This document shows, one piece after another, positions 1 through 11,349 of a stretch of 64,000 nt of DNA. Made by a program: the position numbers and the translations under genes. The stretch comes from Phoronis australis (lineage: Eukaryota > Phoronida > Phoronidae), in NCBI GenBank assembly GCA_002633005.1, contig NMRA01000103.1, forward strand, positions 403,612 to 467,611, read 5' to 3'. Positions within the stretch are counted from its first letter, which is position 1; every line of letters begins with the position of its first letter. The notes beneath the pieces were generated by a model, which did no database searches, was not told the origin of the DNA, and worked only from the letters and a program-made list of their open reading frames with translations.

Positions 1-54
1 ATGTACATGTACATGTACATGTACATGTACATGTACATGTACATGTACATGTAC

Positions 55-114
<60 letters not shown>
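1..114. repeat. Microsatellite (ATGTAC)n then (ATGTAT)n
   Basis: A perfect hexamer array of ATGTAC switches at about base 55 to ATGTAT and ends near base 114. It begins at base 1, so it probably extends beyond the window. Confidence 0.97.
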
Positions 115-115
<1 letters not shown>

Positions 116-1100
116 CTGTTACTAGTTGACAAAGTCTGTTTTTGATATACAAGTTCGAATGGAAGCCACTAAATAAGGTTTGAGATAACCTTAAACCGGA
201 GAAGGGGTGTTTTATACTTAAAACCAAGTGTGCAGTAAATAACCTTTGCAGGTCATCTCATCAACTTGTAAACTCAATGAAAGCAGATCTCCACCATGTG
301 ATGAGTAGCAAGGTATTGTTCTAGAATGTGACAGCACTTTTTACATGATGCGTGTCTCAATCTCGTTTTCGCGAGTGACACAGACGAATGTGAGTCGGTT
401 GTAACTAAATCATCATGGTTTTCACTTGAAAAGGACGCGTCATGATTTATATTTTCCGGAAGTAAAAAGACGTAGAATTTGAGTTTTGACCTTTTACCAG
501 TCTGTTATTAAATGGGTCACGTGACCATTTAGCAAAATTAGCAAAAAAGAGGGGTACTTTGATAGGAAAATATCGGTATCACTAACATGATCAAATTTTA
601 TGTGACATAAAATTTCAAGGTACGATATAAAAACGCTTTTATATTTTACTAAAATATTTTCGTTTTATGCTTCTTTAAAGATTCTTCAGGAAAATCATCA
701 AAAGTCCTATTTTTAATAGCTTCTCATATAGAAAAAGAACATTTTAAAAACAAGATCTAACAGCATTTTTGAGAACAGCGTTTAAAACATGGCATAAGGA
801 ACTTTCATATAAATCTGGTCACCCATTTTTGAGACACGATGTTCCGAAGTCAGCCAAATGTGTAGCCGTTTAAAAGTTTTATAGAGTCCCACACGACCTT
901 AACAATCAATGACTAGGATGCTCATCTACTAAAGACGGCTAAAGCTTCACAGTCACGAGCGCATGCCCCCATGGCCCCCGGCCTTAGACGCTGCCATTGT
1001 TGAATTTCAAAGACCTGAAGGCGTAACTACTTTCGTTCCGTCCTGTGCGTTACGTGACGACAAGCAGTCATGGACACCCTAAAAGCAGTCACCTCATGGG
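115..1100. other. Non-coding stretch
   Basis: AT-rich sequence with stops in all frames. I see no exon, RNA gene or named repeat. It lies downstream of the stop codon of the minus-strand coiled-coil gene and probably includes its 3' UTR, but I could not place a clear polyadenylation signal. Confidence 0.5.
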
Positions 1101-4100
1101 TCACTTGCCTTCCGGTTTCATATTGCACGCCAGGATGTCGAAACAGCCAGCGTCGCAGTCCATCACGTCACCCATCTTTGTAGTCAAATACTCTCGCACC
1201 CAGGTCCTTTTTGGATTCCCAGGTGCAGCCTCCGCCTCCGAATGACGGGAAAGCTGAAATTTTGAACTCGACAGTTGTCAATATTACACAGTCAATCTAC
1301 TTTATGGGTCGGCTCTGACAAGGGCACGCTAATTGATGGGTCAAATGGTGTTAATTTTCTTTTCAGCGGCTGTCACGGTTAACAAGGTTCAAAACTTAGT
1401 CATTGAAGCAACAATTTCTAAGATCTGTTTTACAACAAATTGATAAAAAATCGCCAAGAAATTGTATCGTTCAGTCGTTTTTGTAGATACACATCATCAC
1501 GTTAACTAGGAAACAACGAACCACTGTACAAAATACTATGCTTGCAACACTTGCCGAAAGTGTGGATATTTCGTGTCATTATAAAACCACAGGGAGTGCG
1601 ATTTTCAAATTCTTCCCAAGTACAACCATTGCTTGATACCGGATAATGTTATAGTTTGTGATGCATTTTTAAATTTTGGCTGAATAGGTCGCATGCCTTG
1701 ATGGCGACGCCTCGCATGAAATTGTCCTGTGAGTTTCTCTAATCTACAGAATGGCAAAGAGGCAGTTGTACACGGACCTCTCAAATAGGGGAGCGGCTGT
1801 TAGAGGAGTCCTTAAATACGAAGGCCTTGGTCATTTAAAATAATGTTCGGTACATTCCTTGCGTAGATTCAGAAAATGGCCTCTACTGAAGTGGTTGGTC
1901 AGCGAAGCTATAATGTCAAATTAGGAGAGAAAACTTATTGCTTTCCGCTCCATGAACGAAGAATTCTCGCCGCCGGTGACTCGCGAATGTTTCATGATGC
2001 AAAACGCACTCTAATGATTTAAGCCCAAAATAAAAAGGTGTCGTCGACATAGACCTACCTTTTGCCCCAGTTCTTCGTTTTCATTCTTCAGAGTGTATTC
2101 GCTTTGCTGGAGCTGGGTGATTTTTCGCTGTTGTTGAACAACCAGCATGCGCAGCTCGTTCACCTGGTGTATATCGAAGAGATAATAATAAAAAACTGCT
2201 TCAGGTATAGATTCAGGAATTCCGAGCCTCCGCCCGTAATAATACACGTATATATGCGCGCATGCGCTCTTTGCTTTGAAGTCAGACTGGATGATGCTTG
2301 AAATCGCCGTGGTTTTGTTTACATCAAAGGTATCAGGTCGCATTTTCCATATAAAGGAAATGTGCTACGTCTTTGCATTGTCAGACCAAATAAGAAGACA
2401 TGCTTTGACAGGTCGTTTTTTGAAATTTGAAACTAAAGGAAAATGCTTTGACATTAACAGAAATTCAAAATCAGAATTCAAAACAAACCGCAAAACGCCT
2501 GGTGAATAGTTTGACTTCTGTTTCAGTGGCTGATGACCACTTTGAATAATGCAATTAAGTCTGATTTTAACGTTCTATGTCACTTTGCCTGAGTATTACA
2601 ATTACTTTGAGAGTAATATGTATAGGGAATTGTTTTAGTGAGTTATAGAAAACGCCCTATAGGGATTTCTACAAGTTCCAATGCGAAATTCTATGATCGG
2701 CCGATGGTCAGCGGAAGCTACACGCAGCCAATCTACCTCCGTCAATTTTCATGTGTAGTATGACATATACAGTATCGCATGGCACTCAACCAATGTTGTT
2801 ACAACGGAGTCATGCCTTGTTCATTGTAACTCCTTCCCCCCTCGATCGAAACTCATTTCAGTTTTGCACTTCCCCCTCCTGGGTAAGGAGTGTCACTCAT
2901 TTCAGCCAGCCTTGTCCCTCCCTACAGTGTATTTCTGCCTACGCCAGAAGACCATATAATCGACGGAGTGGAACGACTACTTGTGTACGCATGAAGTACG
3001 TTTAAAAGTCCGCCTGGACTTTTTGCAACTGCCTTACCTTGTTCTGCAAGTCGAACTTGTAAAGATTTAGAAGATCGATTTGTTCACGTGCGCAAATTAC
3101 GTCAGCAACCACACTTTTCATAGCCACNATTCTGTTGACCTCTAGATCTGTGGCTGCGCATGCGTTGTTGTAATGTTTATAATCAGTTTAGCGGTCGGGA
3201 TACTAAATTCTTTGTAAACATTTCATTCGTTTGTAGTAATTACAACGATTTTTTTCAAACTTTTTGCACAAGTTGAAAGTTAATAACTTTTTGAACTCCA
3301 TATCACATCAAAAAACCGGCTTAAACGGCGTTAAGAGGTTTTTTTCTTCTATAACTCGGACCATAGGCCTTTAAGCCGAGTGTGTCAACGTGTGCCGCCA
3401 ACATCGACAACTATTGTCGTTCGGGCGGGTAGGTAGTCAAGGTCTCGTATTGTACGCGGCATATATTCTCGCCCTGGTGACACTGAGTATGTATTGAGTG
3501 CGACAATATATGTCACAGCAGCGTCTGTGCTGATATCCCCACTCACTAACGAATAGACACTGCCCTGTTTTCCAAATTGTTAAATGCGATTTTCTGGTCT
3601 CCCAATTGAAGAACGCATAACCACAAACGGCTTTGAGAGAGAACCGTCTACTCAACATTGACAGCACAAGGAATGCTACGAGGAGGACTTGTGACATGAT
3701 GTCAACACAGAAGATGTAAGAAAACACGTCATTTGCTGCCAGAACTGAAGCCACACACACCGACAATTCATTACGAAAGGATTGGCGTTTTGGTCTAACA
3801 CACTTTTGAAGGAATAAGAGCAAGACACGTGCACGAAACCCTGTACAATCATTATTCTTAAAGCATCTTAAACCCGTCAGCCGTCAAAAACAATCGTTAA
3901 CTTAGACGACATTTTACGGCCAGGAAACAGGCCACGGTCGTACGGACAAAGTGTCAAAAACCTGTTCTTCACTACATACCATTTGACTGACTTATGACAT
4001 TTACCGTATAGAAGCAATCACTTTAGCTGAGATGCTTGATCTAACCAAAGGCTCTTCGCAGATATTGGAAAATTTTATAATTTCTAGTAGGCAAATACGC

Positions 4101-5517
4101 GTATAATTTGCGATATAATCTACACTCCAGATAAGGAAATGCACTCAGCATTTTGTATATACAACAGTCACGTTGCAACACCATGCAACGCGACGACCAG
4201 AAATTCCTTATTATAAGGTAGCCAAAATTCCAACGTCCTCAGCATGAGCTGGCTTTTTTTTGCACTGCGATCCAATTCACACGGGTCCTTTCTCAGTGAA
4301 TGGCCGGATGCTACAATCAATACGCACAGCCCCGAATGAAACACTCCATAAACGCACGTTTGTGGCCTCGTTTTGACAAGAGTGCGGTGACCTGGGAGCG
4401 CAGTTGCATCAAGTTGGTCTTGTACTTGCTCCTGCAGTCGTTGAACTGTTTCTCGCGTACGACTCCTTTATCCTGAAACGTAACAGTGGTAAGTTTTACG
4501 AGAACAAAGTACCGTTAATTACCACTGTATGGGAACACAAGTTTGTCGACACAGTGTTACTGAGAATTTAAATGGGCAGCATTTGAACGTGTGCTGGCTA
4601 CACTGATGGACCGATTTTAATAGTCCCACGGAGCCGCCGTCTTATCGGCCACTAAAAGCAGAAGTCGCGACCACTTAGAAACTCGAATGAATCAAGTTAA
4701 CGGCCCGTGTTGTTATCGTGTTTATAACTATGAACGCTTACTCGCCGTGTTAAAGAATACTAAGAAGCAAAGAGTTCGACCCAATACATTAACGTTCTTA
4801 AAGATTGTGCTGCACACGGTTTTTCTGAGAATTTCCGAAAATAGGCTCATGGGCGTATATTCAGAAAACGACTTTTCAAAATCGTCCAACTGTTTTAAAT
4901 AATCGGGTCTTTTTAATTCACGTGGTTGTATCTCACTAGAGAGAGTTTTATTCACCAATAATTATTTCGCAAAGAGGAGCGTTAAAACTGTCCTTCATGT
5001 CGTGCTAATACGGTTAGTTTCCAACCAAGTAAGTCAATGTCTCGTGAAATGATATTCAATTGACTGAAATCGTGATCATAAAAGTATTACGTTTCGCCAA
5101 ATTAACAAAAATTACGTACATGTGTTTTAGAACAATCCATCTGATTTTACAAACATGTAAACAAGTACAGAAAATATGCCCATGGGCGTACTTTTGGAAA
5201 ATTTTCCGAAAAATATGAATTGGGATCCTTAATGTAGTCCATTATGAAAGCTGCAAAAAGCGAAATATTGAGCTAGGTACGTGACTACTCTGTGATTAAA
5301 ACTTTATTCAGCGTACCACGAGATCTTTGTTGTCGTAGAGGAGCGTAGCGATTTTCTGACGCTGCTCTCGAACGATGGAAGACTTTTGATGGTAAAGCCA
5401 TTCCGTTTGCTGGAGTTTTTTCTCGACACGTGCGCAATGTTGGAAAAGCTTAATAATGACTTCTTTCACCACCTCACTTTGAACGTGACCATAGTCCGCA
5501 GTGACGGTGGAAGACAT
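1101..5517 (-). CDS. Small coiled-coil protein, four predicted exons
   Basis: Predicted exons on the minus strand are 5317-5517 (ATG, reading MSSTVTADYGH), 4392-4472, 2059-2163 and 1101-1253 (stop). All introns are phase 0 and the frame stays open, giving 179 residues. Residues about 15-65 and 95-129 are heptad-rich, charged and Q-rich (RVEKKLQQTEW, QQQRKITQLQQ, LKNENEELGQK), typical of a parallel coiled coil. The C-terminal 50 residues contain several Cys and end in NMKPEGK. Acceptors are good (tttcag, caccag, atttcag); the donor after exon 2 (CAG/GTCACC) is weak. I do not recognise the family. A centrosomal or cytoskeletal role is only a guess from the coiled coil. The exons could also be the 3' end of the gene at 6294-11314, since a possible phase-0 acceptor lies just upstream of the ATG. 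Confidence 0.55.
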
Positions 5518-6293
5518 GTCGCCGATACAAAAAAAACGAACCAGCTTAGGCCAGAGGTATGAGAATGTCACGTCCGCGCTTTGGTTCTCTTCTGTTCCTT
5601 TTTCTGAAGTTGTCGGCTCAACGCTTCGGGTGCGAGTCTGTAAACCATGTAGTAGACTTTCAGTAGCTGAGCGAGAAACATTGCATCTTTTATGTCTGCC
5701 GACTGTATGTCAACATTATTTTGTAGCCAAAAAATGCTCGGAAGATACGAGTACACATACGACGTAATTCTTGTATAACATACATAGTTCATCAGTTCAG
5801 GCCGTAACAATACAATATTCTTTCTGTGTAAGACATACAAATAAATCAAGTAAACATCTACGAATAGTATCATATTTACGTCAGTCATAAATACGATTTA
5901 TGTCAGACACAAATGGTATTTAGATTCGACATGCAATGTATTTACGCTTGACAAAAGTGTGACTTATGAGGTATCTGATGCCAGCCAATGAATCTCCAAA
6001 CTGCACTCGAGGTGCTGAGAGTTCGTTGTATGTCTAGCTCATACGAAAGATATCACCGCTCCGTTTCATTTAAGGTAAGTCTCAAGCTTGATTGCCTACA
6101 CTACGTCAACTGCATTGTCCAACAAGCGCAATGTAGCATGTAATGGAATGGGAACATTCATTTCTGTCTAAGTTAAAACTAAAATAGTTTCATGAAATGG
6201 AGCCCAGATATGTATAAATGTACTCACAGTGCCACAGAGTTTCTTAATGTAATAGAATTATTAGTGTGCTTGAATGTGTTTGCGTGAGTGGAA

Positions 6294-9200
6294 TCAACAC
6301 CTTGGAGCTTCAGATAACTCACGCACCATTTGCAGTGACTGATGCTCTTCCTGCGATGATCGATACGATATACTACTGGTCGGAGTACACCTGCCTACCG
6401 AAGGGAGCTGATTAAGCTCACCAGTGACGTCACAGCAAGGCGTACCCGAAGTAAGGTTGGGGAGTTCTTCCTCAGAGATGTTGGTTGGAACCAGGGTGAC
6501 CTGTATTTCGGGAATTCGTATTGGATTCTCAGCCCGATGTGCATTGCCTAAGAGTGCAATTTTCAGTTTTAGTTTGTGTTTGCGCATTTTAGATCTATAG
6601 CGAAAGATTGTTTTAGACAAACGTCAAGTAACTCTAGCGAGTTGTTGCATAAGATTATAATGGTGGCTATTTAACATAGTTTCCCAGTGTTGATAACGTG
6701 TTAACTTCGTACTCGAAAAACTTGTTTACTTAGTTCTTACCCTTTCCTTTCACAGGCACCGGCGTGGCGTCTCTGCAGTCCCCAGCTTCGGGAACGCTAG
6801 ACTTTACCACTGGTCTGGAAAGCACATTTGATAAGTGCCGTACTCATGCAGTTATATAGTTAGACAAGCTATAAGAAATATGTCACTGGAACACGCACTC
6901 CGTTGTTCTTTTCACTGAGAGAGGTACGTTCCTTCTCGGTGCTACTCCAGGGATTACACTGTGAAAAAGCTCGTGGTGGGGGTGTCTGTTCGCAATGGAT
7001 TGTGGGAAATCGTTACTTTTAGCAGGCCATTTCATTTTTATTGAGTTACCAAGTGGTGAGAAGGAAATCTTTACACTGGTATGGGTATACATCAGTTTTC
7101 ACTTGCCCGTCAAGAGATCAGGATCCACCACGTGTTGGCCTATGTTTACGATGAGTATATTGATACCGTCATTTCGTTTTACTGCATTTTTCAATGTCAA
7201 CGGAATTTGTTTAACTAAAACTGGGCTAGACCTATAGCTAACTGTCTCGATAAGGCCGATACTTTTCAAATGATTGATTGGAAATCAACTAAGTAACACG
7301 ACAAAGAATAGGACACATTTTGGGACTCGAATACGGTGTCTGTAAAAGGATGGCACGGCAACTTTTTTTCTCCGTTGCTAACTGTATCGATAGACGTAGT
7401 ATCTCTATCGATAGACTTATTAACTCTATCGATAGACTTAGTATCTCTATCGATAGACTTACTAACTTTATCGATATACTTGGTATCTCTATCGATAGAC
7501 TTACTAACTCTATCGATAGACTTAGTATCTCTATCGATAGACTTACTAACTTTATCGATATACTTGGTATCTCTATCGATAGACTTACTAACTCTATCGA
7601 TAGACTTAGTATCTCTATCGATAGACTTAGTATCTCTATCGATAGACTTACATGTAGTAACTCTATCGATAGACTTACATGTAGTATCTCTATCGATAGG
7701 CTTACTAACTCAATCGATAGACTTATTAACTCTATCGATAGACTTACTAACTCTATCGATAGACTTACTAACTCTATCGATAGAGTTAATAAGTCTATCG
7801 ATAGAGATAGTAAAGCTATCAATAGAGATACTAAGTCTATCGATAGAAACATTTTGTGCACGTTCATACTTCATACGCCATGGCGCAACGCCAAACCATA
7901 AAAACTGTACCTGAACAACACGTCGTCGTTCACAAGTGATTCGTCTGCATCCACTTTCGCTCTGGGCGAGAGAGAGATTTCACCGTCTGACAAAATTCGA
8001 CCCCTGCCTAAGTCATGACGATCAAAAGTCATGTGACTAGTCAAGCGCACGAGCTCATCGTCCTCGTCAGACGACCCACCGGACGCGTGACCGCGGTCAG
8101 CGAGCTCATTGTAATTGTGTTGGCAAGCGTCTTCCATAAGAACAGTCTACAAATTTGAATAAGTTGCGAGGTTTGGATTCAAAGTGTACGCAATTTGTGT
8201 TGGAAATGTTGTAGTTTCTCATCATACGTCACAATTGGCACTATTGTGACGATCACAGCTAAGTCGTTGCTTGATCGTGTTGGGTGATTTAGCGAGTGCT
8301 GGAATAGGTGATTTAATTTAGCACAAGAAATAATGACGTAACACAAAATATTTCGTTTTTTAGGAGTTGATGCTGTTCACTACTTGCACAAATTCATCAT
8401 TATGCTCGAAAACGAAGTGCTGTGTCCGTGAAACTACAAATGCTTCTTCATATTTGGAACACGTGCGCTTTCAAGACGAGGCATTCAATGCTCTTAGACA
8501 ACAATGCACAACAATCATTTTTGCAGCTGCGCCACCAAAGTGTTCAAGTAATGAATAGGCTTTCTGTCTTATCTGCTTCACAATTGGGTTCCGTCTTGGC
8601 GGTAACTGAGAAAACATTTTGGACACTGTGCACGCGTTGGCTACACACAGCTTTGAAAACGGATTTTACACCTTTAAACATTGTCGTTTGGCAGCCTGTA
8701 ACGCCCAAGATACCTGCCTCAGCCAACTATCTCATATTTGTAAGTTATCGGTGATTTCCAGACGACCTCTATGACATTTTCTACATACCTGATACTCTGA
8801 GCTGTTGTAGAAGTACTGGTCTTCCTCCTCTTCGTAGCTGGAACCAGAGGCCGAGGCGGATGGAGACTTCGAATGTCGCGATGAAGATTGCTGATCTCGT
8901 TGACTGCGCTCCGTGCTGCAGTAGGCATCGGAATCTGGCACAGAAAAAGATGTCCTCAGTGACCAGATTACTCAACTCGAACCTCCAATTGTGTGAGGGG
9001 GATACATGTATTTCGCGACATGTCTCGGCAGACGACGACAACTTCGCCGAAGCAATATTTGCTCAAAGTTTTGTCTACTGTATTTTGACGTTAGCGGTGG
9101 CCATACGGGTGGCTGTATGACTAACGTTTGAAGTGTGGTGGCCGTTTTTCATTATGGTTTGCAATTATTTGAGGAAAACCGAGTGTTCCTTGCGTGCATG

Positions 9201-11314
9201 GTAGCGATGTCACGGAGAGGGCCGCGCCAAAAATAAAACAATACCAACAACAATTTGTTACAGCAACACCACGGATAGCCATTACTCAGCTCAAACAGAG
9301 TTGAAGGGCCATCGATCGGAACGTTTTTCACGAATTTGTGGAATGGTCATAAATCAAAAGAAAGGGAGATAAAATAGTTGTTGAGGCTAGCACTAACCAA
9401 ATCAAAGCCTATATGCGGGGAACCACAAACAGCCATACCTGGTTATATTTCGCCTCTTTTTACAATTATCTAACAACAACGCATCAAATCGTCTGCTAGC
9501 CAGTCAGTTAGCTTTTATATAAAGACCTAACGTCAAAATGTGTTTTGTATACAGCTTTGCAAGGCTAATTGTCTGCCATCTTGAATTCTCAGTTTTTGAC
9601 CTAATGAAGCTTTGTAGTGACCCGACTGTCAGACAATGAGCTAAGTGAATGCTTTAGTTCAAAAGTCCACCAAAAAGTAAGATATGAAAACGGCGGAGTG
9701 ACAAGCGAGTAGTAAAACGGCGAATCTTTGAGTGAATACCTTCTTTTTGAAGAGCTTGATGATTTGCGATCACTTATACCATGGGCGGCGCATCACAGAA
9801 ATAAGTGGGGCTATAGCACACACCCCGCGCCCTATGGTGCGCCGCCCACGTACACTCGCATTTTTATTTCTTCAGATAAATGCTGGCAAGGGATCGTAAT
9901 TTCGGTGTGCTTAGGTTTAATGTTAGTCGGTAAACAGGGTTAGAAGTCCGCACGGTGAAAGTGCTACACACATCATACTCGAACTGAATGTCAAACATTA
10001 AACCACATGCGGCGAAATTGCAATTGGATTTATCTTAAGAAATAATACGGGGGAATCTAACTGCACAGAAATCAAGAACTTCGAAAGAACTTGTGCACTC
10101 GTAGATTCGACTTTTTACTTTTCGCTTGTCACTCCGCCATTTGCATTAACCTATCGTTGAGCTCACGAACCAAAGCATTCCCTGGGCTCATTGGCTGGCA
10201 TTCGGGTCACAACTTGACGTCATTAGGTCAAAACTAAGGGTAGAAGATGGCAGACGATTTGATTCGTCGTTGTCAGAGGAGTGTAGTAAGAGAAGAAAAA
10301 TAACTGGTAACACCTTTTGTGTTTTTCCAAACGTGTCAAGGGAACTTGATTTGGTTAGTTCCGGTACGAACACACTGAACAAGAATTCTCCTACCATTCT
10401 TTCGGTTTATATCCATTTCACCAAGTAGCGAAAAGCCCTCTGATGGACCTTCTTTAAGAGCCGATCAGTATTGACTAGTTTAATGTTTCACGTGCAATCC
10501 GAGAATGACATTGATGACTAAATTCTACACTTTCATACGGACTTCCAACCCTCTTTAGGGGTTGGTTCACCGACTAGCCCCACGGAACGTTACATTGTGC
10601 TTCACCGATGGGGCACTCTTCTAACACTCTACAACCCTTTCTGTAACACTTACTACATGCTAACAGACTTCTGGGTACAAAAGTCCACGTATTTGCCGCG
10701 TGAGGGCGTTTGGATTGCCACCAGGTTAAACATCAAGGTAAACGCACTTATCGTTCGGGATGAGATATTTTCATTTGAGTAAGACAAGCCACCTTACTTG
10801 ACATGACATCGGATGATCGTCTTTGTCTACCTCCGCTACGCGTCAAGGGTTCGCTTTCACTTCCAGAGTCGTCATCGTTAAAGTTCCAGCGATTCGTTTC
10901 TCCCGAGTTAGTGACTGAGTATACTTTGGCTCGACAGCAAGGTGATCGACATTGCTTAACATTGTTTAACGGAACGCATTTGCTGTTACGATGCACTTTC
11001 TGGTCTTTACGTGAACTTCGCTTATTACTGCGGTTAGAATTGCGCTCTTGATTTCGCGTCAGCTTCAGGTTATCGCCTTCAATATTCTGTACGCGCGTTT
11101 TATGCGACTCTTCGCTGCTGTTATCAAACTTCAACTTTTTACTTCCGGATTTGTTCACAAGCCTTTTAAGAAAATGAAAGGGCTGAAGTGGATCCATATC
11201 TTGCTTCAAATTTGATAAAAACGCAGCTCTGAACGTGATTAACCAAGAGCACGTTTCGCAATTCTTGTCACACGTGTGTTGAACAAGTCCTCCGTAGTTT
11301 GCATAGAAATCCAA
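6294..11314 (-). CDS. Ser/acidic-rich unknown protein, five predicted exons
   Basis: Minus-strand exons are 10798-11197 (or to about 11314), 8789-8934, 7911-8146, 6741-6814 and 6294-6547. Junction phases agree throughout (1, 0, 2, 1), which is strong evidence for one transcript. From the ATG at 11197 the product is 369 residues. It starts MDPLQPFHFLKRLV, continues into a basic Ser/Arg/Asn-rich stretch, then acidic patches (SSYEEEEDQYFYNSSEYQ; SSDEDDELVRL), and ends with SEAPRC. No catalytic domain is visible and much of it looks disordered. The open frame runs upstream of that ATG through a Cys-bearing segment (CDKNCETCSWL) as far as 11314 without an ATG, so a further 5' exon is possible. The last exon has a strong alternative donor at 6422 (ACTG/GTGAGC), which would link it to more downstream exons. 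The ATCGAT minisatellite lies in its third intron. Confidence 0.55.
7385..7848. repeat. ATCGAT-centred minisatellite
   Basis: About two dozen units of roughly 19 bp, each built on the palindrome CTATCGATAG followed by a short variable spacer (acttactaa, acttagtat, acttacatgtagta). Near 7786 the spacer orientation flips, so the last units are inverted relative to the rest. Because the unit has few stops, long ORFs appear in several frames on both strands (SIDRLTN-type and LSIDLLT-type repeats); they are by-products of the repeat. It sits in an intron of the 6294-11314 gene. Confidence 0.97.
9691..10140. mobile_element. Foldback element with nested palindrome
   Basis: The left arm 9691-9734 (CGGCGGAGTGACAAGCGAGT...) is the imperfect reverse complement of the right arm 10095-10140 (...CGCTTGTCACTCCGCC). 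Inside it, TGGGCGGCGCA at 9782-9792 pairs with TGCGCCGCCCA at 9838-9848. This is typical of a non-autonomous foldback/MITE-like transposon. It has no coding capacity and lies in an intron of the 6294-11314 gene. Confidence 0.75.
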
Positions 11315-11349
11315 GCTTTGCTTCTTTAAAAGATTTATAGGTTGTTATC
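11198..11349. promoter_or_regulatory. Putative bidirectional promoter
   Basis: The candidate minus-strand start codon (11197) and plus-strand start codon (11350) are divergent and about 150 bp apart. On the minus strand TATAAA lies at 11334-11339, which would place transcription start near 11305, upstream of the 11197 ATG. The element is seen; promoter activity is inferred. Confidence 0.35.

Noticed and set aside
3437-3823. 128-codon minus-strand ORF with a hydrophobic segment
   Set aside because: No supporting splice sites, odd composition, and no fit with neighbouring exon phases; probably chance.
4369-4392. Alternative C terminus of the coiled-coil gene reading past 4392
   Set aside because: The frame does run on to a stop, but splicing to 2163 keeps phase and continues the coiled coil, which is more likely.
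7385-7848. Regularly spaced palindromic repeats resembling a CRISPR array
   Set aside because: Units are about 19 bp with tiny near-identical spacers, inside an intron of an animal gene, with no cas genes.
7289-7914. Three ORFs of about 190 codons on both strands over the ATCGAT array
   Set aside because: They simply translate the minisatellite unit in different frames; no splice or start context, and all frames are equally open.
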